Below are positions 1 to 11,618 of a DNA stretch of 64,000 nucleotides, one piece after another. The first letter of the stretch is position 1. The number at the start of each line of letters is the position of its first letter. The notes beneath the pieces are model-generated. The model was not told the origin of the DNA. It searched no databases and saw nothing but the letters and a program-made list of their open reading frames with translations. Origin of the DNA: Stictocephala bisonia (lineage: Eukaryota; Arthropoda; Insecta; Hemiptera; Membracidae); the NCBI GenBank assembly GCA_035578905.1, contig JAQJVL010000047.1:1029111-1093110 (forward strand), written 5' to 3'. The position numbers and the translations under genes are program-made.

Positions 1-60
1 CTGAGCAATGGGATGAACTGTCTGTATCGCAAGTTTGGGAATCGATTCATTAGGAGAAAG

Positions 61-180
61 TGACCTTTCCCGCGCATTGCCACTTTCTTGTAGTCACGAT
101 AGTGCAGTGATCCGGAGTTACTATGCGCATGCGCTGAGCTGTCAGGCAGTGCGCAGACGCAGACGCCTTGATGGACACAT
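61..180. promoter_or_regulatory. CpG-containing patch with NRF-1-like palindrome
   Basis: Within strongly AT-rich surroundings this stretch is GC-rich and holds the palindromic 12-mer TGCGCATGCGCT at 124-135, close to the NRF-1 consensus (YGCGCAYGCGCR), followed by a GCGCAGACGCAGACGCC run. The same 12-mer occurs again at 50742-50753. NRF-1-type sites are typical of housekeeping promoters in animals, so this could be a distal promoter or an untranslated first exon whose gene lies outside the window. No TATA box, initiator or open frame ties it to a transcript. It could equally be a relic of a repeat. Confidence 0.2.
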
Positions 181-230
181 GCTACTAGTACCATTCACTT
201 GACTATAGAGACTGTAAAATGAATGTTAGT

Positions 231-2115
231 AATCACTTGATTTAAGGAGTATGAAAGTGGTGCAACGGTCCAAGTGACTGTGTTATAATGTTAAAAATAC
301 ACTTTTTCTTAACAGATGTGTTTAAATTAAAGATCAACTTCACTTGAACCATTTTAACATAATAGCATTTAATTAAAAATGCTACAACCTCACTTTAAAT
401 CATATTGATACTTAGAAAACAAAATATTTTTAAAAAGAGGTGTTTTTAAAAGTGACTTATAGTAATATTGCGATACAGTTTAAGAACACGAGTTGAGCAC
501 AAATTTATAACGGTATAAAATCAAAAATACACAAATATTAACATTTCTTTATATCAAGTATACGTTTCCTTGTTTTATATTTCTACAAACATAAAAAGCT
601 AATAAACACCCTAATAAATGACATACATCTACTATGTATGGCAATGCAATGCCAATTATTATATACTTATTTCCATCAAATAAAAATAGAATCATGTCTT
701 TTTTGTTTAAATCCACGAATTATAAGTCTCTTTTTCATCATAAAGTTTAACCGTTCGAGTTCACATTTTAGGGCCACTAATGTCATTTAATCTACTAACT
801 TTAATCAACCGTCCAAGCCTTAACACAACTCAGCCATTAACTGTACAAATAATTTAACTTACAACCTTTTATCACAAATCATAATCATCCATTCTCTATA
901 TTGGTTTCTGAATGGTTTAGTCACTCTGCGTGATTTATTTAAGAGTTGAATGTTAATTGAAATAATTCGCTTCTAAACAACTAACTGTCATTTATCATAA
1001 TATTATAATTAATTAATAGTAATTGAGTCCAATTACAACGGTCGGATACTTATTAAAACTTGCCACTGTTGTTGGAAGATATGAAAATCCAAAACGGCAA
1101 TGAAAAACAATCATAATATTTGACATAAACAATTCAAAACACATTTATGGACAATGCTACCCAAAAATATAAATAACAGTAATCCAATTAAAAATATGTA
1201 AAATGCATTAATGCAATTAAAAAGTCTCTTTTAATTAAAGCAGAAGTTTTTAAAAGCTGATGTCACACTAACACTGCGAAGAAGTTTTCGTAGTCTAATT
1301 GGGTCTGGTAGTAAATGCCATCGCTCTACTTAGAGATTATCGCACAAGTTTGTTCTGTCGAAGACTACAAATGTGTATTTAGGTTTTCTACCGTGAACCA
1401 CAACATCCTTGTTGACCTAGTACATGGTGTTCCGTCCTGTTTACTCCTTAGACAGGACTGGCTTAACGTGTTCTATGTCGTTCTGGAAGTGGTTTAGTAA
1501 ATTATCGTAGTATTTATTAAGTTTTAGTGAATAACATAGTTTTAGATATATTACTTTACTATGATACTTATGATTTAAATAATAAATATTGCCACTATAT
1601 TTTGTTCAATTAGTAAGCAAATGTATATATATATATATATAAATGTATTGTGAATTAATCGTCGCTGTAGCTGTGTTAGTCGTTCAGATAGGTAAACTAT
1701 TATTAAATGCGTTCTTCAATAGTGCTTAAAATATATAGTGCACAGAAAAAGAAAACTGTAATATGTATAACTACATAATATTATTGGTGAATCTAATACT
1801 GCATTCCTATCATGATCACTTTGGTATTTTTTTGTTTTGTTTTGAGTTCTTAAGTAATTTCATGTACTGTAACTATGTTCTTATAGTATGTAGAAAAGAG
1901 GAACATTACGTTTATTATTACTATCATATGTGAAGTAGACATTTAATATTGTTTTTAAGTTATCACACGTGAAATCCTGCTGTCATTTTGTAAGCAGGAT
2001 GAGTTTATTATACCATTAATGAAGAGGAAAAATGTATTTAGAAATGCTTGTAATGGAATATTTTCATATAATCTGTTGTGTTGGTGGGTAAACAAATTAC
2101 TGTGGTCGTTATTTA
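231..2115. other. AT-rich intergenic DNA
   Basis: No gene is supported here. A 60-codon open frame at 1315-1497 (+) shows no recognisable motif and no splice context. A short (AT)n microsatellite lies at about 1624-1641. The rest is unique-looking AT-rich sequence. Confidence 0.6.
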
Positions 2116-2120
2116 AAGAT

Positions 2121-2236
2121 CCCTACACACGTCCCGATTTGTCGGCCCAACCGTAAGGGCCGACAAGGTTATGGAACACATACTCCAGACTAGTCTGATG
2201 GTTTGGTCGGCCCTTGTGGTTGGAGCGTGTGTAGGG
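2121..2236. mobile_element. Short MITE with CCCTACACACG termini
   Basis: The element begins CCCTACACACGTCCCGA and ends with the complementary CGTGTGTAGGG. The AAGGGCCGAC / GTCGGCCCTT pair forms inner inverted repeats, so the whole 116 bp folds on itself. It has no coding capacity. Its right terminal 52 bp, read in reverse, is the repeat unit of the satellite at 4697-5428, and a related left terminus recurs at 5789. The transposase superfamily cannot be assigned because no clear target-site duplication is visible. The overlapping minus-strand 69-codon frame (2190-2399) is an accident of this element. Confidence 0.6.
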
Positions 2237-2296
2237 AAAGCTCTGTCACGACAGCTAGGGCCAACTTGTCGAGTAGGGCAATCGTGTCGGCCCTAG

Positions 2297-2615
2297 GGGG
2301 CGCCTGAAAAATAGCCCCTGGAAAAGTACCCACCTCAGTGAAGGCATACGTTACAGCTGGGGGGGGGGGGTTACTTTTCCAGTTGCGAACACTCCTCACA
2401 TGAGATTTCAGCTGTTTGATCTTTTGAACCTATTAAATGGAAAATTATCTTGGTATCTTTTTCATTGAACGATATTACGTAATGAATTAAGATGATAATG
2501 TAAGAATTAGGACCGTACTAGGTGGATTTGTGCTGACTGGAAAAGTAACCCTCCACCCGTGGTCTACGGCCTAGAGAAGTAGCCCCTGGAAAAGTTACCC
2601 CCGAGGTTCGTTGAG
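2297..2615. repeat. Poly-G / TACTTTTCC repeat module (two blocks)
   Basis: Block one (2300-2382) has the reverse motif GCCCCTGGAAAAGTACCC, then an 11-G run followed by TTACTTTTCCAG on the plus strand, giving an inverted arrangement. Block two (2535-2612) has CTGGAAAAGTAACCC and GCCCCTGGAAAAGTTACCCCC, both in reverse orientation. The same two-part module occurs at 4350-4440, 4530-4575 and 4620-4675. The function is unknown. It may be the end sequence of an uncharacterised element. The G-runs are potential quadruplex formers and also likely assembly trouble spots. Confidence 0.5.
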
Positions 2616-3060
2616 TGGACTGTATCAGGAATATTGAAGGTGTTTGCGTTTTGTATTTGATGCTTCAGCACAGGGAATTAAAGTAATATCTGTTCTATCC
2701 TGTGTGCGTTGGTGTATTATGAATTCTACATAACCTGAACATTCGTTAATAATCAGGAAAAATATCATTTTCTGTTTTTTTTAAACAATCCTGATCAACT
2801 ACTCTCCACGCAGACATTATGTGCACCCGAGTTTGAAGGTAGTTTTCTAAGGGAATAAGAATCATACGAAAAATCTAATTATACCATTGTTTTCTTCGTT
2901 TATTTGTACTTTATGACATGCGAATTCCAAAGTTTTATTAAACGTTTTAATAATGTTTATCCTAGTTGGAACAAAAATGTACCGGAATTTTAACTAATTT
3001 TCACTGTACATCAAGTTTACATCACTACTACACAAAAACACGATAATGTATCACATTTGT
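2616..3060. other. AT-rich intergenic DNA
   Basis: No open frame or repeat is recognisable in this stretch, which separates the poly-G modules from the foldback element. Confidence 0.5.
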
Positions 3061-3590
3061 ATTTTAATTCCTAGTTGATAAGAATATTTTATATAAGTTT
3101 TGTCGATTTTAGAATTTTAGCTTTTCAAGAAAAAAGTTCAAATGAATTATCTGAAACATTGTTTTATTGGCTTTTGGAGGCCGTACAATTAATTACTTGG
3201 TCTTGTTGGAATTCTTATGACATGTATAGTAAATATACATTACTTTCATATGTGTAAGTACATGTAGTGATTTATTTTGATTTAAATACATTTAAAGTTA
3301 TCAATTTAAAGTTATTTTCAATTGATTTAAATCGATTAAAAATCACCGCATATACTTACAAATATGCGAATTTACGAAAGTAACGTATCGTAAATATTAA
3401 TAAGGATACAACAATGTCTTGTTATAAGGATTACAACAAGACCAAGTAATTAATTTTCAGACCTCTAAAAGCCAAGAAAACGATGTTTCAGGTAATTGAT
3501 TAGAACTATTTTTATCAAAAAGCTGCAATTCTAAAATTTACAAAACTTATAGAAAACATTCCTAACAACCAGGTGTACAAAATATAAATA
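3061..3590. mobile_element. Foldback (inverted-repeat) element, about 530 bp
   Basis: The left arm (about 3061-3265) and right arm (about 3345-3590) are imperfect inverted copies. For example TTAATTACTTGGTCTTGTTG at about 3189 reappears as its complement at about 3439, and ATATAAGTTTTGTCGATTTT has its partner near 3535. The arms are roughly 200 bp at an estimated 75-85 % identity around an AT-rich centre. There is no transposase, so it looks like an old non-autonomous DNA element. A 60-codon open frame (3075-3257) lies wholly in the left arm and is not supported as a gene. Confidence 0.6.
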
Positions 3591-4344
3591 AATATTAAAC
3601 ACGCACAGAATTATTTGTGTTAAATTATTTCGTACACACGTTGTCTGAAGATTGCTTTTTTTACCAAGGCAGTCGTTGCGATGTATTTATAAACTTATTA
3701 AAAACAACAAGGTGTCAATTTGAATTCAAACCGAGATGCAATATCAAAAGTAAAGTAATTGTTTGTATTTACGGAATACTTTGTTTATGAAAAAAAGTTC
3801 TTATCAGTTTTGTGAAAAATTCGTTAGCCATGCTGATTCGGTGTTTGATGTGTACGGTTCTCTATACAATTTGTAATAAACAAGTAAACTGATATGTATG
3901 TAACTGCATTTTTCCTTAGTAATGTCGTGTATTTAATAGCTTATGCATTTCGTGAGTATTACAACTGAGAACGCACTTTACCGACAATCTTGAATAAAAT
4001 AAACGTTTCCTTACAAAATCCCAACAAGTATACTTGTCATAAGTGAACAATATTTTTAATAGAATCAATTTTACTCTGTATAAAAATCGTGTCGTTATCG
4101 GATAAATAGTCAAATGACATCAAGATGACGCACTGGTTAAAATATAAAAAACTCGGAACGACGATACCGGTTCTGTTTTCTGTCTGACTGTATAAAATAT
4201 TAATCCGTATTATTAACAATTAATATCGAAATTAATTTATGTAGATTTACCCAAATTGTTTATGTATTTATATAAATAAACTATAGACCTTCAAAATTAC
4301 AGTCCACGATCAGTACTTTTCAAACGACTACAACTTGGCTGCGG
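3591..4344. other. AT-rich intergenic DNA
   Basis: There are only short minus-strand open frames without motifs (3916-4113, 4037-4219). Nothing else is recognised. Confidence 0.5.
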
Positions 4345-4680
4345 CAATCACAGGCCGAGCCAGCCCGGGGGGGGGGTACTTTTCCAGGAGTTACTTTTCT
4401 GCCCCTTACACAGCTGGCCGGGGGGGGGGGGACTTTTCCAAATTCAATAAATCCGATCAAAACTTGCCGTATTTGATTATAAATTTATATTAGACTATAT
4501 CATTACATTCAGCGAGTTTACTAGATCGCTTTAGGGTGGGGGGTGGTGGGGTACTTTTCCAGTCACGGACACCAGTTTCGTCAGCTGTCCAAGTAAGGTT
4601 TTCGTGACGTAAAAGTTTCGTAGGCAGTTGCTGGGGGGGGGGGTTACTTTCCCAGGGGCTACTTTTCCGCTACCCCGGCC
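4345..4680. repeat. Poly-G / TACTTTTCC repeat modules (three blocks)
   Basis: There are three plus-oriented copies: a 9-G run with TACTTTTCCAGGAGTTACTT at about 4365, followed by a second run of ten or more Gs with ACTTTTCC at about 4422; a G-rich copy at about 4535; and TTACTTTCCCAGGGGCTACT after a 10-G run at about 4633. These are the same module as at 2297-2615, so the two clusters bracket the foldback element. The last copy directly precedes the 52-bp satellite. Confidence 0.5.
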
Positions 4681-4696
4681 CTATCTGTCGTGTCTG

Positions 4697-5428
4697 GGCT
4701 TTCCCTACACACGCTTCGACCGCAAGGGCCGACTAAATCATCAGACTAGGCTTTCCCTACACACGCTCCGACCACAAGGGCCGACCAAACCATCAGACTA
4801 AGCTTTTCCAACACACGCTCCGACCACAAGGGCCGACCAAACCATCAGACTAGGTTTTCCTTACACTCGCTCCGACCACAAGGACCGACCAAACCATCAG
4901 ACTAGGCTTTTCCAACACACGCTCCGACCACAAGAGCCGACCAAACCATCAGACTAGGCTTTACCTACACACGCTCCGACCACAAGGACCGACCAAACCA
5001 TCAGACTAGGCTTTTCCAACACACGCTCCGACCACAAGGGCCGACCAAACCATCAGACTAGGTTTTCCTTACACACGCTCCGACCACAAGGGCCGACCAA
5101 ACCATCAGACTAGGCTTTTCCAACACACGCTCCGACCACAAGAGCCGACCAAACCATCAGACTAGGCTTTACCTACACACGCTCCGACCACAAGGACCGA
5201 CCAAATCATCAGACTAGGCTTTCCCTACACACGCTCCGACCACAAGGGCCGACCAAACCATCAGACTAGGCTTTTCCAACACACGCTCCGACCACAAAGG
5301 GCCGACCAAACCATGAGACTAGGCTTTTCCATTACACGTTCTGACCACAAGGGCCGACCAAACCATCAGATTAGGCTTTTCCAATACACGCTCCGACCAC
5401 AAGACCCGACTAAACCATCAGACTAGTC
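4697..5428 (-). repeat. 52-bp satellite, about 14 units, derived from the MITE terminus
   Basis: The unit contains CCCTACACACGCTCCGACC, then ACAAGGGCCGACCAAACCAT, then CAGACTAGG. It is the reverse complement of the right end of the MITE at 2121-2236. Unit variants (TTTTCCAACAC, TTTTCCTTACAC, AAGAGCC, TTTACCTACAC with AAGGACC) recur in the same order in units 3-6 and 7-10, indicating a four-unit higher-order repeat of about 208 bp. Edge units are the most diverged. There is no coding capacity. Confidence 0.85.
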
Positions 5429-5699
5429 TAGAACAAGTGTTTTCCATAATTTCCAGTTTATTTTTACCTATCCACAGTGAAGGCTCAGGAATTCATTTTT
5501 AATAAAAATATCTTAAAATGCCTTTTAGCATTAATTTTTTCGGTCCCGGTTAGAGTAATTTTTATCTTCTAGGTCCCACAAACACCGGAATTCCTTCCAC
5601 AATTCAATTAACTCTATTATCACAACTTTTTATGTTTGGTTAGCACAAGAAATTGTAAGAGAGAGTAGTAAATCAATCACTTCCAAAGTCAAACTGAAT

Positions 5700-5852
5700 G
5701 GTTTGGTCGGTTAAGTCGGGATGACAGCGTTACCCCCTCCCCCCCATAATACCCTTAGCATGAATATTGACTGAAAATTATTAAAGGGCCCTACACACGT
5801 TTAGATTTATTTGTAGGGCTGACCAGATCGGCCCTTACGGTCGGGATATTAA
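5700..5852 (+). mobile_element. Diverged terminus of the CCCTACACACG MITE family
   Basis: At 5789 the sequence reads CCCTACACACGTTTAGATTT and continues with GGCCCTTACGGTCGGGAT, paralleling the left end at 2121. A fragment matching the inner end (GGTTTGGTCGG) lies at about 5701. No matching right end follows, so this is a fragment or a rearranged copy. Confidence 0.4.
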
Positions 5853-7354
5853 TTTTTACTAAAATTTAGCTTGTTATATGTTAGTAACACTATTGCCATA
5901 TCATATTAGTGACCTAAATATAACACATACCGATCGTATATGTAACAACGGAGGACGTGTTGCACAGAGGAGATCGTGCTCAATTTATGATATATTAGGT
6001 TAGTGCGTTTTTATTAAAAATTATGTGTAAGATATAGTTGAACATTTTATTATTACCTTTTAAAAATATCTAACGGAATGTTTATGGAACCGCAGTTTTG
6101 AAACTTTAATTATTTTTATTAATAGTTAGTAATATTGTATTAATATTTTCACAAAAATACGACATTTCATTCCAATTTGAATTTAATCGAGTATTAAACG
6201 ATTTTACAAATATGCTACAATATGATTATTTTGGTTAAAATAACTAGGCAGTGCCAATGGTCATTTTGAAAGTAATCTTTATAAAAAATTTTCCAGTTAG
6301 ATATAAGGAAGAAAATTCCAATCGAAAACCAAATTTAATATACTAATTGAATTTGCTATTTATCTTATAAAACTTAAAGAAACGAGGGAGTTTTATCTCA
6401 CTAAATTGGCCGCATAAGACATTTTGTGGAAGAATCTTAGCTACACAAATTTACATTATTACTTATTTTAAGTTGAACAAAGAAACATAAGGAATTTCTT
6501 TGACAATGGTCAACGTTGTGCAGCTGTTCTATTGTTGGATTATATATACGGTACAGGATTTCCCGTAACTCAGGGAGCGAAGGAAAATAGCGCAATCCTT
6601 GGGAAAAACTAAAACAATGTTTTTTCCTCTTGTGAAATTGGATATAGAGCTTCCTACGGCTTATGGAAAATTAAATATTTCTTCGTAAAATATTAATAAC
6701 TTCTAAATAATTAAGTTGAATGGGTTTGAACTGAGCTTAGTTAATAATGAAAATAGAATAAAAATCCAACAATTCGTTTCCAAATTATTGTGATACGAAA
6801 AATGTATAAATTGAGGCCAATCACAATTTGAGAATTAAAATCCAACTTGAAAACTAGCCTAATAATCATTTTGTAACTATTGGAGATTTTTCATTTTGTA
6901 AGTTGGCTTAGACCAAAACCACTTAGAACCCTAATAGTTCAAAAGCTATTCATAATTTTTAAAGAATTATTGAAACTTCCATAAAATTGCAAGTAAGGTG
7001 CATAACCGAAGGAAAAAAATCAAAAGGAACAAGTATTAATTTTTGGCCAAGAATTGTGCTATTTACTTTGTTCATTGAGTTATGGGACCCCTTGTCTAAA
7101 TAGACTGCCGTAAACGTTGTCCAGGAATGGTGAACATTATCATAAACGCCATCAAAAGAGTCTGGATTTCACTACTACTGTCTATATGGTAAAACCTCAT
7201 GAGACCATCATTCACTCAACGTTATCATCAACTCCTCAAGGTATCAATCCTTCAAAAAGCACCCACTAATGCTTTCCTTAACAATTTTACTTAGGACAAA
7301 CCTCTCTTCTTCATAAAAGTTAATATGAATTATTCAATATATTTATTTATAAGA
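5853..7354. other. AT-rich intergenic DNA
   Basis: I found no gene, RNA or clear repeat here. No open frame reaches 60 codons. Confidence 0.5.
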
Positions 7355-7745
7355 AGCCGATCGTCACGATATGGGTGGTTGTAGTCATTGTTACTAACTA
7401 AGGGAACTGTTGCTATTAAGGGCCTACTAATATTCCAATAATATTACAAAACGAAGGGCATTACAGTTTAGCGTAGAATCTGAACCACATGGTATTGGTA
7501 TGATTTTTAGTGAACTGACAAGGTTGATGGTTATTTGTATCCTTTTCACAAAACCCAAATAATGGACATCACAGATATCTGCCACGTGGACAGTCAAGAC
7601 TTCTTTAGTGACGCCTACTTTGATAGCAACCATTGAGAGGAAGCAAATGGTACCAAGAGAACTGAGGACAGAACCTATCACCTTTAAACCCCACGATACT
7701 TAGCCCCCAAGTAGCTGGGTTACAACACTACGCCACAATGCCGGC
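7355..7745 (-). mobile_element. SINE family B, near full-length copy
   Basis: Read on the minus strand it starts GCCGGCATTGTGGCGTAGTG (tRNA A-box-like, TGGCGYAGTG) and continues TTGTAACCCAGCTACTTGGG. It ends TTAGTTAGTAACAATGACTA, then a CACCCATA segment and CGATCGGC. Related copies lie at 8222-8420, 51904-52035, 55880-56290, 56458-56585 and 61995-62240. At about 390 bp it is long for a SINE, with a tRNA-like head and an unrelated body. An 84-codon minus frame inside it is not a gene. Confidence 0.6.
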
Positions 7746-8221
7746 TAATAGAACTTATCAAACATCTACAGTATGTAGTAAAATGTCTAGTATCGTCAGC
7801 TGCAGAGAGGTTTCAATACAACACGGGGAACAGAACTTGCATCAATGACTCCCAGTTGTATGTGGGAAGTGAAAGGTCCCTTATATAATTCGGGTTAAAA
7901 ATGTGGATTTGGAAGCGGCGCTTGATTCAATGCTAATGAGATTCACATATTAGGTAGCGTGTAACGGTGTAGCCGGTAACACCAGAGTGTAACAGGTGTC
8001 ATGACATCACAGGATGTGTAACACTACTCGCTTTGTACCACGGTTTACATGCTGCCTCGTCACTTCCGGTCTTTGATTAATATTCTGAAATAATTAAACC
8101 ATTCTTTACGTTTATATTTGGATATGAGACGCCTACGTAGATTGTGCGTATTTTAAAGCAAATTAAAATGATTATATGAATCTAGAATGAGTGTAGATGA
8201 CCAACTAGTATGTAGTTTTGT
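7746..8221. other. Intergenic DNA between two SINE B copies
   Basis: The GC content is somewhat higher than in neighbouring stretches around 7920-8060, with repeated GTAACA-type words (GTGTAACGGTGTAGCCGGTA). No gene is recognised. Confidence 0.4.
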
Positions 8222-8420
8222 TACTAATTGAATTCGACTAAAACTCAGAAAGAACCATTTATTAATAGCCAAATAGCCACAGAAAGTAAGGGACCCATGG
8301 ATATAGTGGAGTCCGAACCACGTATACTGGTCTGATTTTTGGCTAACTGTCATGCCTTAACTTAGTTCTCTTCACAATCATCAACCGAAACGTGGCTACC
8401 ACCAAACATGAACACACAGA
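8222..8420 (-). mobile_element. SINE family B, internal fragment
   Basis: The minus strand carries GTTAGCCAAAAATCAGACCA, then ACGTGGTTCGGA, GGTCCCTTACTTTCTGTGGC, TATTTGGCTATTAATAAATG, in the same order as the copies at 55880-56290 and 61995-62240. The 5' tRNA-like head is missing or too decayed to see. It has the same orientation as the copy at 7355-7745. Confidence 0.5.
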
Positions 8421-9070
8421 CCTCTCTTTAGTAGTGTCCACGATCATATTGATGATATATTATGTAATATGTACTATTAATTAGTATTTCAAAACTAAGA
8501 AGTACATAATATATAAAAGAATTAACGGAAATAAATTATTGTTACTGTTACAATTGCATTTCAAACATTAATATGTGACAGTCAATTTTTAGAACTAAGA
8601 ACGTTTTTTGTCCACTTCCTTTTTTGGGAGTACTTGAAAGCAATTAATTTATTTACTTGTCCAATACGAATATATTATGTACGCACTAAAATTATAGGGA
8701 AATCTATGGTATTTTGTATCAGTACCTTTTGTTTTCCTGGTGTTTTTGGTACACCCAAATACTTCACAACTGGACATGATTATATTATACATACAAACTT
8801 ATGAATCACTACACATACAACCATAATAATATAATCATATATTTGCAGTTAAACAGCGTAAGTATATGGATTAAACTGTGTTAAGTAAACTTATAATAAG
8901 TAAATATATTTCTATTTCCTCATTCATTGCAACCTATTTCAAGTTTAATATCGACTCCCATTGTTACTAAGAAAGAAAGAAAAAATACATTTATTTTACA
9001 ATATTAAATGTTACAATATAGCAAGATAAATAAATTGTTGCTTGAAAAAAAACAATAGTCCACCCAATAT
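8421..9070. other. AT-rich intergenic DNA
   Basis: Nothing is recognised beyond low-complexity AT sequence. Confidence 0.5.
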
Positions 9071-9074
9071 TATT

Positions 9075-9217
9075 ACATAGATTACGAAAGATCTATAACC
9101 TTCTCAATATTATAAACGTAACTATTTACACTCTGACAGCTGTTAAAATTTCGTAAACTCCATTAATTACATTTTAACAGCTGGTATCCTTTGACTAATT
9201 TAAGATCTTTCTATGTT
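9075..9217. repeat. Small foldback with perfect inner hairpin
   Basis: A perfect 13-bp inverted repeat (CAGCTGTTAAAAT at 9137-9149 against ATTTTAACAGCTG at 9171-9183) is enclosed by a second pair (GAAAGATCT near 9086 against AGATCTTTC near 9203, each next to ACATAG/CTATGT). The nested symmetry suggests a tiny MITE-like element of about 140 bp. A 25-base poly-A tract follows at 9228-9252. Confidence 0.45.
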
Positions 9218-9252
9218 ATTCTTATGCAAAAAAAAAAAAAAAAAAAAAAAAA

Positions 9253-9896
9253 TACTTTGAGGGTTTCCTTCAGGGGCCTTCAGGGTAAAAATATTGAAAA
9301 ATGGAGACCTTTTTGCACAACTACGAGTAGGGGGAGTCACCTCAATTGTTGAAATTGATAAAGAAGTAAACGAAGAGTTGCGTAAAAAAATAAGAATAAA
9401 TAAATCAACTGGCTACACTTGTTATATATAATGATTAATTTCTCAATAATTTGACGTTCTAATTGAAGAATATCTTAAAATATTGAAACTGAGATTATTT
9501 TTAGAACGGTCTTTATTTTTGTGGAACTTGTACCAGTTGAATTTGCTTCGAACTTTTGAATAATATAAATAGAAAATGTTAAATTATAACTTTTAAATCG
9601 TACAATCGTGAAATATATGTATAATGGATAAACAGTCTACATCATTACACCATTAATTAGAAGCACATGCTCTGACAGAAGAGTATTTGTTAGGTTTATT
9701 TATATTTAAAAACAAAGCTTTGATAGGGGTTTACATTCCCTTTTATATAAAAACGAACATACACGACGTCTTTGATCAAGATTAAAGAAGCACATATTGT
9801 TGAAAAGCATCATTACCACGTACGGCAGACTAAACCGTAACAAATATCACATATCCATCCTTAAACTTCATATATTATCCTTAAATACCTATATAA
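9253..9896. other. AT-rich intergenic DNA
   Basis: No recognisable feature lies between the poly-A tract and the foldback transposon. Confidence 0.5.
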
Positions 9897-11375
9897 AGGG
9901 TTGGACAAATATCTGGAATATATTTATTAATTTCAAAACCATTGAAAGAAATGTAATGAAACTTTACAGTTATGTACATGTCTCTATACCAAAAATGTAG
10001 ACATATTTTACTTGTTTTTCGCATAGCCAGGTGATGGCCCATGAAGGACGTCTTAACAATTTTAAATGTAAGCCTACCTCGAGCTATACCTCATTTTAAA
10101 GGTATTTGTTTGCAAAACACAAGAGTGCAAATATGAGGTCAAAAGGATAGCCCAGTCAGAAAATACAGCAACTCAAAGAATTCAATGTCAGAGTTGGGCA
10201 AAAATATTTATTAATTTTAAACTATTAAAAGAAAAACAATGAAACTTTGTAGTTATGTACATGTCCCTATACCAAAAATATGCATATATTTTAATTGTGT
10301 TTGGTATATCCAGGGGATGGCCCAAGAAGGAAGTCTTACAAATTTTAAATATAAGCCTACCTCGAGTTATACCTCAGTGTAAAGGTCTTTGTTTGTAAAT
10401 CAAAAGAGTTCAAACCTGAGGTCAAAAGGATGACCCAGTCAGAAAATATAGCCTCTCAAACAATTTAATGTCATATAACGAACACTGCTTAAGACAAAGG
10501 TAAGATAATTATTATCTATTGCTGTGAAGAACTATAACATATATAACTAAATATGAGAAATCAAATTTCATAAAAAATAAGTAACAAATTATTATAATAA
10601 TATTCTTAAACTATTTTAGATAAACGTCAAAAGTGTTTTAATAAATTTTTCTCAGTTTTACCTTAGTTAAATAGCATAGCTATTTTTATAACGCAGTCGT
10701 TTGTTACCTCAACGAATTAATAACATAATCAGCACTAGAGACCTGAAATTGTTAAATAAATAACCGTATAACTGAGAAGAATTGGTAATATGACATTACA
10801 TTTTTTTGTAAATAGGACATCCTTTTGACTTCAGGTTTGCACTTTTGTATTGTACTAGCAAAGACCTTTAAAATGAGGTATAACTCGAGGTAGGATTATA
10901 TTTAAAATTTTTAGGACTTCCTTCTTGGGCCATCCCCTGGATATGTAAAAAAAGTAAAATATATCCATATTTTTGGTAGAGGGACATGTACATAACTACA
11001 AAGTTTCACTATTTTTCTTTTAATAGTTTAAAATTAATAAATACTTTTGATCAACCCTGACATTGAATTCTTTGCGTGGCTACATTTTCTGACTGGGTCA
11101 TCCTATTGACCTCAGGGTTGCACTCTTGAGTTTTACAAACAAAGACCTTTAAAATGAGGTATTACTCGAGGTAGGCTTACATTTAACATTTGTAAGACTT
11201 CTTTCATGGACCATCACTATGGACCATTACTTCTACCCTGGCTATGCGAATAATAAGTAAAATATATCTAAAGGTTTGGTATAGGGGCATGTACATAATT
11301 GCAAAGTTTCATTACATTTCTATCAATCAATGGTTTTGAAATTAATAAATATATTCCAGACTTTTTCCCAACCCT
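9897..11375. mobile_element. 1.5-kb foldback transposon with duplicated arms
   Basis: The terminal inverted repeats begin AGGGTTGG at 9897 and end CCAACCCT at 11375, both next to TATATA. The left arm holds two tandem copies (about 9900-10190 and 10194-10450) of a roughly 290-bp unit containing CCTACCTCGAGYTATACCTC and TATGTACATGTCYCTATACC. The right arm (about 10810-11375) holds two copies inverted. The centre (10450-10810) is AT-rich and non-coding. The design resembles Foldback-type or non-autonomous TIR elements with internally repeated arms. No transposase is encoded. The 67-codon plus frame at 9797-10000 overlaps the left arm and is not a gene. Confidence 0.75.
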
Positions 11376-11471
11376 GTATATATAATTAAAGAAAATACTT
11401 GTTACCATTATTAAAAAAGATATTTTGTATATTCGCTAACATTGGCATTGCAGCAGACGCAACCTATTTGA

Positions 11472-11618
11472 CCACGTGGCGGCTCAATGGCTTAGACATA
11501 GTCAAATTCCAAGCTTCGAATCCCCAACTGAGCTGACGGTAGGTACTTCTTTTAAGTTCACGCACAGGCCTGCGGCCCTTATGTACAGGCAAGTAACGTT
11601 TAAAAAACAAATAAAAAT
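11472..11618 (+). mobile_element. SINE family A (tRNA-derived), copy 1
   Basis: An A-box-like GTGGCGGCTCAATGGC and a B-box-like GCTTCGAATCCCC at about 11513 are spaced as in a pol III promoter. The shared body follows (CAACTGAGCTGACGGTAGGT, then GTTCACGCACAGGCCTGC) with an A-rich tail (TAAAAAACAAATAAAAA). It matches copies at 51208-51356 (minus) and 61561-61706 (plus). Confidence 0.7.

Noticed and set aside
7427..7681. 84-codon minus frame
   Set aside because: It lies within a SINE family B copy and the frame is not kept in the other copies.
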